Origin: Acidovorax sp.
GTDB lineage: Bacteria > Pseudomonadota > Gammaproteobacteria > Burkholderiales > Burkholderiaceae_C
DNA: 64,000 nt
Direction of reading: 5' to 3'
Assembly (NCBI GenBank): GCA_031277855.1
Contig: JAITLO010000044.1
Location: 1 to 64,000, forward strand
Shown here: positions 35,787 to 44,055 of the stretch, in pieces
Position numbering within the stretch: the stretch's first letter is position 1
Layout: the number at the start of each line of letters is the position of its first letter
Notes under the pieces: generated by a model
What the model was told of the DNA's origin: nothing
What the model saw: only the letters and a program-made list of their open reading frames with translations
Database searches by the model: none
Program-made: the position numbers and the translations under genes

Positions 35787-36155
35787 ATGCGATATCTATG
35801 GAAAACAATGGGCTTGACCCTGTGCTTTTTGCCCGTGGCGGTCATGGCCCAAGCCGGTACGGCCTGCGTGGAAAACGGCACCATGGCCCAGAGCAATGCC
35901 TGCGCGGTCAAGGCTTTTCAAGAGGCCGATACCGCGCTCAACATCCGCTATCTCGAAGTGATGCAGCAATTGCCCCAGGGCAAACGCACAGGACTGCGCC
36001 ATGACCAGAATGGCTGGATCAAAAGCCGCACGGCACGCTGCAAGGCGGCAACCCGTAGCAGCGAAACCCGGCCCGATGGCCCGCAGCTCTACCACGCCTG
36101 CCTGACTGCTGCCACGCAAGAGCGCATGCAGGCACTGGAGCGCTGGCTGCACTAG
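35787..36155 (+). CDS. Secreted LprI-like (DUF1311-type) protein
   Basis: A 122-residue exported protein. The signal peptide is LTLCFLPVAVMAQ. The mature part has the cysteine and ALNIRYLEVMQQLP pattern of the DUF1311/lysozyme-inhibitor LprI domain, with WIKSRTARCKAA at the domain end. Six cysteines could pair. The start at 35787 is chosen for the signal peptide. It stands between mmsA and the acyl-CoA dehydrogenase gene without obvious metabolic relation. Confidence 0.7.
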   Translation: MRYLWKTMGLTLCFLPVAVMAQAGTACVENGTMAQSNACAVKAFQEADTALNIRYLEVMQQLPQGKRTGLRHDQNGWIKSRTARCKAATRSSETRPDGPQLYHACLTAATQERMQALERWLH

Positions 36156-36225
36156 GGCCAAACACCTTTTCATCCACCGCTCGCATTTCCCCCATAACAA
36201 CAAGGACCGGACAGGAGACACCGCC

Positions 36226-37392
36226 ATGGACTTTGAACTCAGCGAAGATCAGCGCGCCTTTGCAGACACCGCACGCGCCTTTGCCCAGGCGGAACTGGCG
36301 CCCCATGCCGCCGAATGGGACCGCGAATCCATCTTCCCCCGCGAGGCCATCGCCAAGGCCGGCGAGCTGGGTTTTTGCGGCCTGTACGCTCCCGAAAGCG
36401 CCGGCGGCCTGGCCCTGCCCCGCCTGGATGCCACCCTGGTGTTTGAAGAACTGGCCGCCGTCGACCCCAGCACCACGGCTTTCATCACCATCCACAACAT
36501 GGCCACCTGGATGCTGGGCACCTGGGCCCAGGATGGCGTGCGCCGGCAATGGGGCGAGGCACTCACCAGCGGGCAAAAATTAGCCAGCTACTGCCTGACC
36601 GAGCCCGGTGCTGGCTCGGATGCGGCCTCGCTCAAGACCCGGGCCGAGCTGGTGGGTAATGAATACCTCATCAACGGCGCCAAGGCATTCATCAGCGGCG
36701 CTGGCGCCACCGATATGCTGGTGCTGATGGCCCGCACCGGCGAGGCGGCCTCGGGGGCCTCCGGCATTTCGGCCTTTGCCGTGCCCGCCGATACCCCCGG
36801 CATCAGCTACGGCAAAAAAGAAGAAAAAATGGGCTGGAACAGCCAGCCCACCCGCGTCATCAGCTTTGACAATGTGCGCATTCCTGCCGACCACCTGCTG
36901 GGCCGCGAGGGCGAGGGTTTCAAGATCGCCATGAAGGGCCTGGACGGCGGGCGCATCAACATCGCCACCTGCTCGGTGGGCGCGGCCCAGGGCGCCCTCA
37001 CCCAGGCCCAGCAGTACATGCAGGAGCGCAAGCAGTTCGGCAAGCCCATTGCCAGCTTTCAGGCGCTGCAGTTCAAGCTGGCCGATATGGCCACCGAGCT
37101 GGTGGCCGCACGCCAGATGGTGCGCCTGGCCGCCAGCAAGCTGGACGCCGGTGCACGAGACGCCTCCACCTACTGCGCCATGGCCAAGCGCTTTGCCACC
37201 GACGCCGGCTTTATGGTCTGCAACGAGGCCCTGCAGCTGCACGGCGGCTACGGCTATATCCGCGAGTACCCGCTGGAGCGCTTGATGCGCGATGCCCGCG
37301 TGCACCAGATTCTGGAAGGCACCAACGAGATCATGCGCGTCATCATTGCCCGGCGCATGCTGGATGGTGATGCTTGCGAGATGGTTCGGTGA
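36226..37392 (+). CDS. Isobutyryl-CoA dehydrogenase-like acyl-CoA dehydrogenase
   Basis: A 388-residue FAD enzyme of the ACAD8/ACAD9-type acyl-CoA dehydrogenases. The substrate signature YCLTEPGAGSDAASLKT, the GAKAFISGAGATDM segment and the catalytic Glu loop HQILEGTNEIMR are conserved. The neighbouring mmsA and mmsB point to isobutyryl-CoA as substrate (to methacrylyl-CoA). The start follows CAGGAGA. A family-B repeat follows the stop. Confidence 0.92.
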   Translation: MDFELSEDQRAFADTARAFAQAELAPHAAEWDRESIFPREAIAKAGELGFCGLYAPESAGGLALPRLDATLVFEELAAVDPSTTAFITIHNMATWMLGTWAQDGVRRQWGEALTSGQKLASYCLTEPGAGSDAASLKTRAELVGNEYLINGAKAFISGAGATDMLVLMARTGEAASGASGISAFAVPADTPGISYGKKEEKMGWNSQPTRVISFDNVRIPADHLLGREGEGFKIAMKGLDGGRINIATCSVGAAQGALTQAQQYMQERKQFGKPIASFQALQFKLADMATELVAARQMVRLAASKLDAGARDASTYCAMAKRFATDAGFMVCNEALQLHGGYGYIREYPLERLMRDARVHQILEGTNEIMRVIIARRMLDGDACEMVR

Positions 37393-37403
37393 AATCAGAC
37401 ACC

Positions 37404-37512
37404 TCCCTGAGGCACTGCGTGCCTTCCCTCCGCTCTCGCATCGCAAAGCGATGCGGGCAGAGGGACGCTGCCAACGCTGCGGGGCGGCCCTTGCTCGGCA
37501 GCTCTGGCCAAC
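37404..37512 (+). repeat. Dispersed comamonad intergenic repeat, family B, copy 4
   Basis: CCCTGAGGCACTGCGTGCCTT, then long CCGCTCTCGCATCGC / GCGATGCGGGCAGAGG arms, and a GGGGCGGCCCTTGC tail shared with copy 2. It lies 12 bp after the acyl-CoA dehydrogenase stop. Confidence 0.7.
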
Positions 37513-37574
37513 GTAAGCGCCCGGCCTGCAGCAGCTGAGACGCTGCCCCTCTACTTCTCACCCGCTTCACTACC

Positions 37575-38081
37575 ATGCCCGCCAAACCCCTGTCCGACGA
37601 AGCCCTGCGCCTGATCGATGCCGTGCGTGAAGCACTGGCCGAGCATGGCGGAGAGGTCGAGGAAAAGCGCATGTTTGGTTGCCATGTATTCATGGTGAAC
37701 GGCAAGCTGTGCCTGGGGGTGGAGGACGATGAGCTGCTGGTGCGCCTGCCGCCAGACACACATGCTGCCGTGGCGGAGACGCCGGGCGTGCGGACCCTGT
37801 CCAGCAAAGGCTTGATGGATGGCTACTTCTACATCGGCCCCTCGGCCTATGCCACCCAGGCCCAGTGGCAACACTGGGTGGACGCTGCCCTGGCTTTCAA
37901 CCCGCTGGCCAAGGCCACGCCCAAAAAAGCGCGCAAGCCGGCAGCGCAAGGCAAAGATGCTGCACGCTCCGCAAAAAAGAGCAATCCAAGCGCACCCAGC
38001 CTGCGAAAAAGCACAAAAACTGCTGCAAAAACCGAGAACACAGCGCGCAAGCACTCGGTGTTTGACGACGACGATCTCTAA
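37575..38081 (+). CDS. TfoX/Sxy N-terminal domain protein with a basic C-terminal tail
   Basis: A 168-residue protein. Residues 1-105 form a TfoX/Sxy N-terminal domain (EKRMFGCHVFMVNGKLCLGV, ELLVRLPPD, GYFYIGPSAY). The C-terminal TfoX domain is absent. Instead residues 112-158 are a low-complexity Lys/Ala/Ser/Pro tail like those of histone H1-type proteins, ending in an acidic FDDDDL. Stand-alone TfoX-N proteins are common and uncharacterised; a DNA- or RNA-binding role for the tail is only inference. Confidence 0.82.
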   Translation: MPAKPLSDEALRLIDAVREALAEHGGEVEEKRMFGCHVFMVNGKLCLGVEDDELLVRLPPDTHAAVAETPGVRTLSSKGLMDGYFYIGPSAYATQAQWQHWVDAALAFNPLAKATPKKARKPAAQGKDAARSAKKSNPSAPSLRKSTKTAAKTENTARKHSVFDDDDL

Positions 38082-38102
38082 ACCCCCAAGCCCTGTCCCA
38101 CC

Positions 38103-38546
38103 ATGTCCATACGCATCGTCCAGCTCGGCTCTCCCCGCACTCCGGATGAAGGCCTGCGCATAGGTACCGTGCGCCGCCCACCGCGCGGTGTGCCCAAGGC
38201 GGAATTTGCCAGCCGCGATTACTACGACTGCTGGTATCCCAAGCTCTCTCCCAGCGCCGAGACCATGGCCCTGGGTCAGGCGGCGCAAAAAGCCACCGAC
38301 CAGCAGGCCGGCGCCAAGGCCTGGCAGCAGTTTGACAAGGCCTTCCGCAAGGAAATGGCCGAAGCCGGCGCCGAACGCACGCTGCAGCTGCTGGCCGCGC
38401 TTTCGCAGCAGACCAGCTTTGCCATCGGCTGCTACTGCGACGATGAGGCCCGCTGCCACCGCAGCATTTTGCGCACCCTGCTCGCGGACAAGGGGGCGGT
38501 GATCGCAATGGATGGAAGGCCCATGCCGGCATCCACCCTCTTTTGA
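38103..38546 (+). CDS. DUF488 family protein
   Basis: A 147-residue DUF488 protein: IRIVQLGSPRTPDEGLRIGT, RDYYDCWYPKLSPS and the conserved Cys-rich end IGCYCDDEARCHRSIL. The family is widespread and has no settled function. It starts 22 bp after the TfoX-N gene and is likely co-transcribed with it. Confidence 0.88.
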   Translation: MSIRIVQLGSPRTPDEGLRIGTVRRPPRGVPKAEFASRDYYDCWYPKLSPSAETMALGQAAQKATDQQAGAKAWQQFDKAFRKEMAEAGAERTLQLLAALSQQTSFAIGCYCDDEARCHRSILRTLLADKGAVIAMDGRPMPASTLF

Positions 38547-38679
38547 GGCCCAAACCCCATACCCAAAAGCAGAGATCGCTCCTAAAAGCGAAGCAGCGCA
38601 ACACCTCAACTGCCCTAGACAGCAGCGCAGCCGCCCCCCACTTTTCTTTCCCCATACCAACACCACAAGGAGACATACC

Positions 38680-39576
38680 ATGCAAATCGCATTCATCGGC
38701 CTCGGCAATATGGGCGCACCCATGGCCATCAACCTGGCCAAGGCCGGCCACAGCGTCAAAGCCTTTGACCTGAGCCAGGACGCCATCGCCAAGGTCGCCG
38801 CCGCCGGCGGCCAGGCCGCTGCCAGCGCACAGGCCGCCGTGCAAGGCGCCGAAGCCATCGTCACCATGCTGCCCGCCAGCCAGCATGTGGAGGCGCTGTT
38901 CCTGGGCAAGGACGGTCAAAACGGCCTGTTGCAGCACATTGCCAAGGGCGCGCTGGTGATCGACAGCTCCACCATTGCCGCTGCCAGCAGCCAGAAAGTG
39001 GCCCAGGCCGCCGCAGCCGCGGGCATTGATTTCATCGACGCTCCCGTCTCCGGCGGCACCGGTGGTGCTATTGCCGGCACCCTGACCTTTATGGTGGGTG
39101 GCAGCGAGGCCCAGCTGGCGCGCGCCAAGCCTTTGCTGGAGAAAATGGGCGCCAACATCTTTCACGCCGGCAGCGTGGGTGCCGGCCAGACTGCCAAGAT
39201 CTGCAACAACATGCTGCTGGGCATTCTGATGGTGGGCACCAGCGAAGCCATTGCCCTGGGCGTGGCCAATGGCCTGGACCCCAAGGTGCTGAGCGAAATC
39301 ATGCGCCGTAGCTCCGGCGGCAACTGGGCGCTGGAAAAGTACAACCCCTTCCCAGGCGTGCATGAGAATGCCCCCGCCAGCAAGGGCTACGCCGGCGGCT
39401 TTGGCACCGATTTGATGCTCAAGGATCTGGGCCTGGCCCAGGAAAACGCCATTGCCACCAAGGCCAGCACCCCGCTGGGCGGCATGGCCCGGGCGATTTA
39501 CGCCGCCCACAGCATCTCCGGCCATGGTGCCCAGGACTTCTCCAGCGTGATCAAGATGCTGCAGAAACAGTCCTAA
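38680..39576 (+). CDS. mmsB: 3-hydroxyisobutyrate dehydrogenase
   Basis: A 298-residue NAD-dependent enzyme of valine catabolism that makes methylmalonate semialdehyde for MmsA. The Rossmann motif FIGLGNMGAPMA, substrate motif DAPVSGGTGGA, catalytic Lys in GAGQTAKICNNM and the KDLGLAQENA end are all present. The start follows AAGGAGACATACC. Two hairpins (39605-39635 and 39640-39660) follow the stop without a U tract. Confidence 0.96.
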   Translation: MQIAFIGLGNMGAPMAINLAKAGHSVKAFDLSQDAIAKVAAAGGQAAASAQAAVQGAEAIVTMLPASQHVEALFLGKDGQNGLLQHIAKGALVIDSSTIAAASSQKVAQAAAAAGIDFIDAPVSGGTGGAIAGTLTFMVGGSEAQLARAKPLLEKMGANIFHAGSVGAGQTAKICNNMLLGILMVGTSEAIALGVANGLDPKVLSEIMRRSSGGNWALEKYNPFPGVHENAPASKGYAGGFGTDLMLKDLGLAQENAIATKASTPLGGMARAIYAAHSISGHGAQDFSSVIKMLQKQS

Positions 39577-40091
39577 GCTCCAAGCAACTCCAACTCTAGC
39601 TCCCAGCCATTGCGTTACCCCTGCGCGCAATGGCTGCCTCGGCCTTGCAGACCAAGGCCGTGCTGGCTTGCTTTCCCAGTCCCCCTGCATGCATGAAATA
39701 CCTGCGACACGGCATGCCACAGCGCTTCTTCACACCATATACCTTGCTGTGTGACCCACATAATCGTATACAAGGAATGTAGTCACTATTCCTGTTATGT
39801 ATCTGATTTATTTCTAGTGTTTCAAACTTGTTTAATCGGCCTCTTCCTAGTGGAATCCCTGAATGGCGTCCACTTTCCCTCTAGAAATAACGGATCTTCT
39901 GTATGTAGAAATATTACATCCATGATACAAACATGGATACATATAGAAAATTTGCTTTATTTGCACCATCAAGGTGCAAATGGCACCCCCATCACGTAAG
40001 GACTCCTGGGCACTTTTAAACGTGTCTTTCGTTAGAATCGTCCCGCCTTGCACATTTTTTTTGCATAAGTGCAAGCCAGGGAGATAACGAG
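39577..40091. other. AT-rich gap with two TTGCAC dyads before the diguanylate cyclase
   Basis: 515 bp between mmsB and the next gene. The first 90 bp hold two perfect hairpins (10 bp and 8 bp). From about 39740 to 40080 the GC content drops sharply, with no believable gene. Two related dyads occur: TTGCACC-N5-GGTGCAA at 39961-39979 and CTTGCAC-N15-GTGCAAG at 40047-40075. They probably belong to the regulation of the downstream gene. Confidence 0.5.
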
Positions 40092-41261
40092 GTGTTTGAT
40101 GTCGTCGCTGTGGGATTAATGATTTGTCTGTCATCAGCAGCGCTGGTGACTGTTTCTTGGTTTCTGGGTCGTCGTTATTGGGAAGAAGGCTGCCAGCAAA
40201 TGGTTTGCTCCCTGCTCCTGTATGGCCTGGCCTTTGCCTGCATGATGTGGCTGAGTGTCATAGGCTATCCTGAATGGTTTAGTGGCGCCTATGTGCTGTA
40301 TGCAGGTGGCATCAGTTGTTCGATCTGGGCGCTTTATCGTTTCCAGCAGGCCAAGGCCCCTACCTTGCTGCTATTGTCATTACCCGTTCTGACCGCTTTT
40401 ATATTTGAAATATTTATCGAAGATTTAAAACTCCGCATCCAGGTTCTTGCAACTTTTTTCTTATTTTGTTATTTCTGGATGTTATATGTTTTGCTGCAGC
40501 GGAAGAATCGCCCTGTCCGCCCCGGCGCCAAAGTCATGCTGACAGGCATTGCCCTGCTGATCTGCGCCATGTTGCTGCGCGTGGCATTTACCTCGACCTC
40601 GATGACCGCCAGCTTTCAGGCCCACGCGATCAGCTCGCTGATTTACTCCTACGCTATTTTGTTTTTCGCGCTGCACCTGACATCCTCAGGGTTCTGGCTG
40701 ATGTGCAGCCACCGTGCAGACATGAATGCGCAGCGCATGGCGTATGAAGATGGCCTCACCGGTTTGGCCAATCGCGGCACGCTGCTGCAATTGATGGAGC
40801 GCATGCTCAAGCAAAGCCACCACCACCATGAATCCATCAGCCTGCTGATGATCGATATCGACCATTTCAAACAAATCAACAATGTCTTTGGCCAGCAAGC
40901 CGGCGACCAGGTCCTGATTGCCGTGGGCAATGTGCTGCAAGAAAGCGTCCGCCCTCAAGACCTTCTGGGGCGCTACGGCGGAGAAGAGTTCATCGTGGTC
41001 TGCCCCGACACCCAGCCGCAAGATGCCCAGGAGCTGGCGGAGCAACTGTGCGCCACCATTCGCGACTCCGTCCAGGCCCGTTCCGAATTCAAATCATGGC
41101 CGGTCACGGTCAGCATCGGCCTGTGCACCTGCACCCAGGTCCATGCCAGCAGGAATGTGGAGAGCCTGCTGCGCAAGGTAGACCTGGCCCTGGGCGAAGC
41201 CAAGGTGGCGGGCCGTAACCGGACCTGCCACTACATAGACCACCCGCTGCGCTCCAGCTAA
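40092..41261 (+). CDS. Membrane diguanylate cyclase (GGDEF)
   Basis: A 389-residue protein. An N-terminal half of six or so hydrophobic helices (about residues 1-205) leads to a GGDEF domain. The motif is GGEEF (LLGRYGGEEFIVV), an accepted active variant, and an RxxD inhibitory site (RPQD) lies five residues before it. The start is GTG, supported by GGGAGATAACGAG. The low-GC leader and TTGCAC dyads suggest separate control. No phosphodiesterase domain is attached. Confidence 0.9.
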   Translation: MFDVVAVGLMICLSSAALVTVSWFLGRRYWEEGCQQMVCSLLLYGLAFACMMWLSVIGYPEWFSGAYVLYAGGISCSIWALYRFQQAKAPTLLLLSLPVLTAFIFEIFIEDLKLRIQVLATFFLFCYFWMLYVLLQRKNRPVRPGAKVMLTGIALLICAMLLRVAFTSTSMTASFQAHAISSLIYSYAILFFALHLTSSGFWLMCSHRADMNAQRMAYEDGLTGLANRGTLLQLMERMLKQSHHHHESISLLMIDIDHFKQINNVFGQQAGDQVLIAVGNVLQESVRPQDLLGRYGGEEFIVVCPDTQPQDAQELAEQLCATIRDSVQARSEFKSWPVTVSIGLCTCTQVHASRNVESLLRKVDLALGEAKVAGRNRTCHYIDHPLRSS

Positions 41262-41311
41262 AGTCCCAGAGAGAAAAGTGACAGCCCCTGCTGGAGCTGT
41301 TCCGGGTTCGC

Positions 41312-41977
41312 TTATTTGTGGCTGATGCGGCGCACAATCCAGTCACCCAGGCTTTGGATGGCCTGCACAAAGAAGATCAAAATAATCACCACGGCCAGCA
41401 TGATGTCCGGCAGAAAGCGCTGGTAGCCGTAGCGAATGCCCAGGTCACCCAGGCCGCCACCGCCAATGGCGCCGGCCATGGCCGAGTAGCCCGTCAAGGA
41501 CACAAAGCTGATGGTCAGGCCGGCCACAATGCCGGGCATGGCCTCGGGCAGCAGCACCTTCCAGACGATCTGACCGGTCGAGGCGCCCATGGACTGGGCC
41601 GCTTCCACCAGGCCGCCATCGACCTCACGCAGCGCAGTCTCCACCAGGCGGGCAATAAAGGGGGCAGCGGCAATGGTCAGCGGCACCACGGCCGCCCAGG
41701 TGCCAATCGATGAGCCGGTGATGAAACGGGTCAGCGGGATGATGGCCACCAGCAAGATGATGAAGGGCGTGGAACGCAAGGCATTCACCACCCAGCCCAC
41801 TGTGCTGTTGAGCACCGTGTTCTGCAGCACCCCGCCCTTGTCGGTGAGGCGCAGAAACACCCCCAGCGGGATACCGATCAGGCCGCCCAGAATCCCCGAG
41901 ATGCCGACCATGATCAGCGTCTCCCACAGCGAGTCGATGAACAACTCGATCATCATTTCCGAAAAATTCTCGAACAT
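41312..41977 (-). CDS. metI: Methionine ABC transporter permease
   Basis: A 221-residue inner-membrane permease with five predicted helices. The EAA-type loop ALREVDGGLVEAAQSMGAS (family consensus for MetI) and GYSAMAGAIGGGGLGDLGIR are highly characteristic. It follows metN by 3 bp on the same strand. The cognate binding protein gene is not adjacent; a metQ gene lies at 53122-53949. Confidence 0.96.
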   Translation of the reverse strand: MFENFSEMMIELFIDSLWETLIMVGISGILGGLIGIPLGVFLRLTDKGGVLQNTVLNSTVGWVVNALRSTPFIILLVAIIPLTRFITGSSIGTWAAVVPLTIAAAPFIARLVETALREVDGGLVEAAQSMGASTGQIVWKVLLPEAMPGIVAGLTISFVSLTGYSAMAGAIGGGGLGDLGIRYGYQRFLPDIMLAVVIILIFFVQAIQSLGDWIVRRISHK

Positions 41978-41980
41978 CGC

Positions 41981-43027
41981 TTACCCCTTCACTGCCACCA
42001 CTTGCACCACCACGCCGCTGGCACGCAAATGCGCCACCGCGGCCTCAATCTGGGCAGCGTCACCGCTGGCATACAGCGCCAGCGAGCCAAACGTCTGCTC
42101 CTGAATCTCGTCGATCTGCCCATGCAGAATCGACAGGTCCAGGCCCAGGGTGCGAATCAGGTGCGACAAGATAGGCTCGTAAGCGCTCTCGCCGGCATAG
42201 GACAGGCGCAGCAGCTGGCCGCTTTGGCCAGCCACCAGGCGGGACGACAGATCCCGCACGCGCTGCATCACGCTGGCAGGCAGCTCCTGGGGCACGATTT
42301 CGTCGATCAGGCTCTTGGTGATGGCCTGCTGGGGCTGGGTGAACACGTCAATGACGGAACCCATCTCGGCAATCTGGCCGGCATCGATCACCGCCACGCG
42401 GTCGGCAATCTGCTTAATCACCTGCATCTGGTGGGTGATCAAGACCACGGTCACGCCCAGCTCGCGGTTCACCTTGCGCAGCAAATCCAGAATGGAGCGT
42501 GTGGTTTCAGGGTCCAGCGCGCTGGTGGCCTCGTCGGAGAGCAGCACCTTGGGGTTGGAAGCCAGCGCCCGCGCAATGCCCACGCGCTGCTTTTGGCCAC
42601 CCGAAATCTGCGCCGGATAGCGGTCTGCCAGATGGTCCAGACCCACGAGCTTGAGCAAAGGGTCGATACGCTTTTGGATCTCGGCCTTGGACATGCCCGC
42701 CAGCTCCAGCGGCAGCGCGGCATTGTCATACACGGTGCGCGAAGACAGCAGATTGAAGTGCTGGAACACCATGCCGATTTCACGGCGGGCTTCACGCAGC
42801 TGGGCGTCTGAGAGGGTCAGCAGATCGCGGCCCGCCACAATCATCAGCCCCGCAGTGGGTCGGTTGAGCAAGTTGATGCAGCGCACCAGCGAGCTTTTGC
42901 CCGCGCCGCTGCGGCCGATGATGCCGAAGATCTCGCCCTGCTCGATATGCAGGTTGATGTGGCGAAGTGCTTCGACCGGCCCCTTGGGGCCTTGGTAGGT
43001 CAGGGACAGATCCCGAATGTCAATCAT
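41981..43027 (-). CDS. metN: Methionine ABC transporter ATPase
   Basis: A 348-residue ATPase powering D/L-methionine import. Walker [11 protein letters not shown], signature SGGQKQRV and Walker [13 protein letters not shown] are intact. The C-terminal NIL (ACT-like) methionine-sensing domain covers about residues 270-348. The ATG at 43027 gives MIDIRDLSL, and an in-frame TTG four codons upstream is less likely. The upstream 350 bp are shared with the divergent response-regulator gene. Confidence 0.95.
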   Translation of the reverse strand: MIDIRDLSLTYQGPKGPVEALRHINLHIEQGEIFGIIGRSGAGKSSLVRCINLLNRPTAGLMIVAGRDLLTLSDAQLREARREIGMVFQHFNLLSSRTVYDNAALPLELAGMSKAEIQKRIDPLLKLVGLDHLADRYPAQISGGQKQRVGIARALASNPKVLLSDEATSALDPETTRSILDLLRKVNRELGVTVVLITHQMQVIKQIADRVAVIDAGQIAEMGSVIDVFTQPQQAITKSLIDEIVPQELPASVMQRVRDLSSRLVAGQSGQLLRLSYAGESAYEPILSHLIRTLGLDLSILHGQIDEIQEQTFGSLALYASGDAAQIEAAVAHLRASGVVVQVVAVKG

Positions 43028-43377
43028 GGAGTCAGTCAAACAGGCCGCCAGCGCAATATGGCTGCGGTCCGTAGTTCAAAAAGTGATAGCAGAATGTAGC
43101 GCTCCGATATAAGAACGCAAACTATCAAAAAATCAAGTAATAAGACACGCCCGTTATATAGGCATGTCTGGGACAAGGTCGCAATGATGCCCGAATTGCG
43201 ACCGGGTGGGCGCAGGCCGGAAGCAGAAACCTTGTTGTAGTGCGCAGCGCTGCGGCTCGGGTTTTCACTTTCCCCGGCCTTTGCGCCGTGTGGGCAACGC
43301 ACCACCCTGGTGCGGCTTGTACCGGGCCTCTATGCCATGGCTTTTACAATCCCCGTTTTTTGCCCTGTGGGTTTGCC
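43028..43377. promoter_or_regulatory. Divergent metN/response-regulator promoter region with a 27-bp dyad
   Basis: 350 bp without a gene. It has a perfect dyad GGTCGCAAT (43177-43185) / ATTGCGACC (43195-43203). A decayed family-A repeat (TGATAGCAG...TAGCGCTCCGATATAAG) lies at about 43077-43140. I saw no SAM riboswitch and no clear MetR-type site. Confidence 0.45.
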
Positions 43378-44055
43378 ATGCACATTCTGATTGTTGAAGA
43401 CAGCTCCTTGGTGGCCAGCGGCATCAAGACCGGGCTGGAGTTGCATGGATTCACCTGCGACATTGCCGCCAGCCAGACTCTGGCCGAGCAGCATCTGGCC
43501 TCCAGCCATTTCGATGCCTGTGTGCTGGACCTGGGCCTGCCCGATGGCGACGGTCTCCAGCTGCTGCGCAAATGGCGGGCCGCAGGCCAGGATCTGCCGG
43601 TGCTGATCCTGACCGCACGCGGCACCATGCAAGACAAGGTGGCCGGCTTCCAGACCGGCACCGACGACTATCTGACCAAGCCTTTTGACCTGCAGGAGCT
43701 GGTGGTACGCCTGCACGCCCTGCTGCGCCGCGCAGGAGGCCGTGCCACCGACCTGGTGGCCCTGGGCGACTGCCAGGTCAACGCCAGCACCGGCGATGTG
43801 CTGTGCAACGGCGAGCGTGTGGAGCTTTCGCGCCGCGAATGGGCGCTGCTGTCGGCCCTGCTGCAGTCCAAGGGGCGGGTGCTCAGCCTGACCCAGCTGC
43901 ACGACAGCCTCTACGGCTTCGACCTGGAGGTGGGCAGCAACACCGTGAACGTGCATGTGCACCACCTGCGCAAAAAACTGGGCAGCGACATCATCGACAC
44001 TGTGCGCGGCGTGGGATTTCGCCTGGGCGCGCGCTACTGCAGCCCCAGTCTATGA
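43378..44055 (+). CDS. OmpR-family response regulator (QseB/PmrA-like)
   Basis: A 225-residue two-component regulator. The receiver domain has the acidic pocket (ILIVEDSS), the phospho-acceptor Asp in CVLDLGLPDGDG and Lys in YLTKPFDLQEL. A winged-helix DNA-binding domain starts at about 125 (SRREWALLSALL, NTVNVHVHHLRKKLG). The ATG at 43378 is chosen; the frame is open upstream. Its stop overlaps the kinase start by 4 nt. Confidence 0.93.
   Translation: MHILIVEDSSLVASGIKTGLELHGFTCDIAASQTLAEQHLASSHFDACVLDLGLPDGDGLQLLRKWRAAGQDLPVLILTARGTMQDKVAGFQTGTDDYLTKPFDLQELVVRLHALLRRAGGRATDLVALGDCQVNASTGDVLCNGERVELSRREWALLSALLQSKGRVLSLTQLHDSLYGFDLEVGSNTVNVHVHHLRKKLGSDIIDTVRGVGFRLGARYCSPSL

Noticed and set aside
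39751-39999. 82-codon frame in the AT-rich gap
   Set aside because: No Shine-Dalgarno, no family, and codon use unlike the neighbours; the region looks non-coding.
43028-43377. SAM riboswitch before metN
   Set aside because: No conserved core or kink-turn pattern of a SAM aptamer could be recognised by eye; only a simple dyad and a repeat remnant are present.
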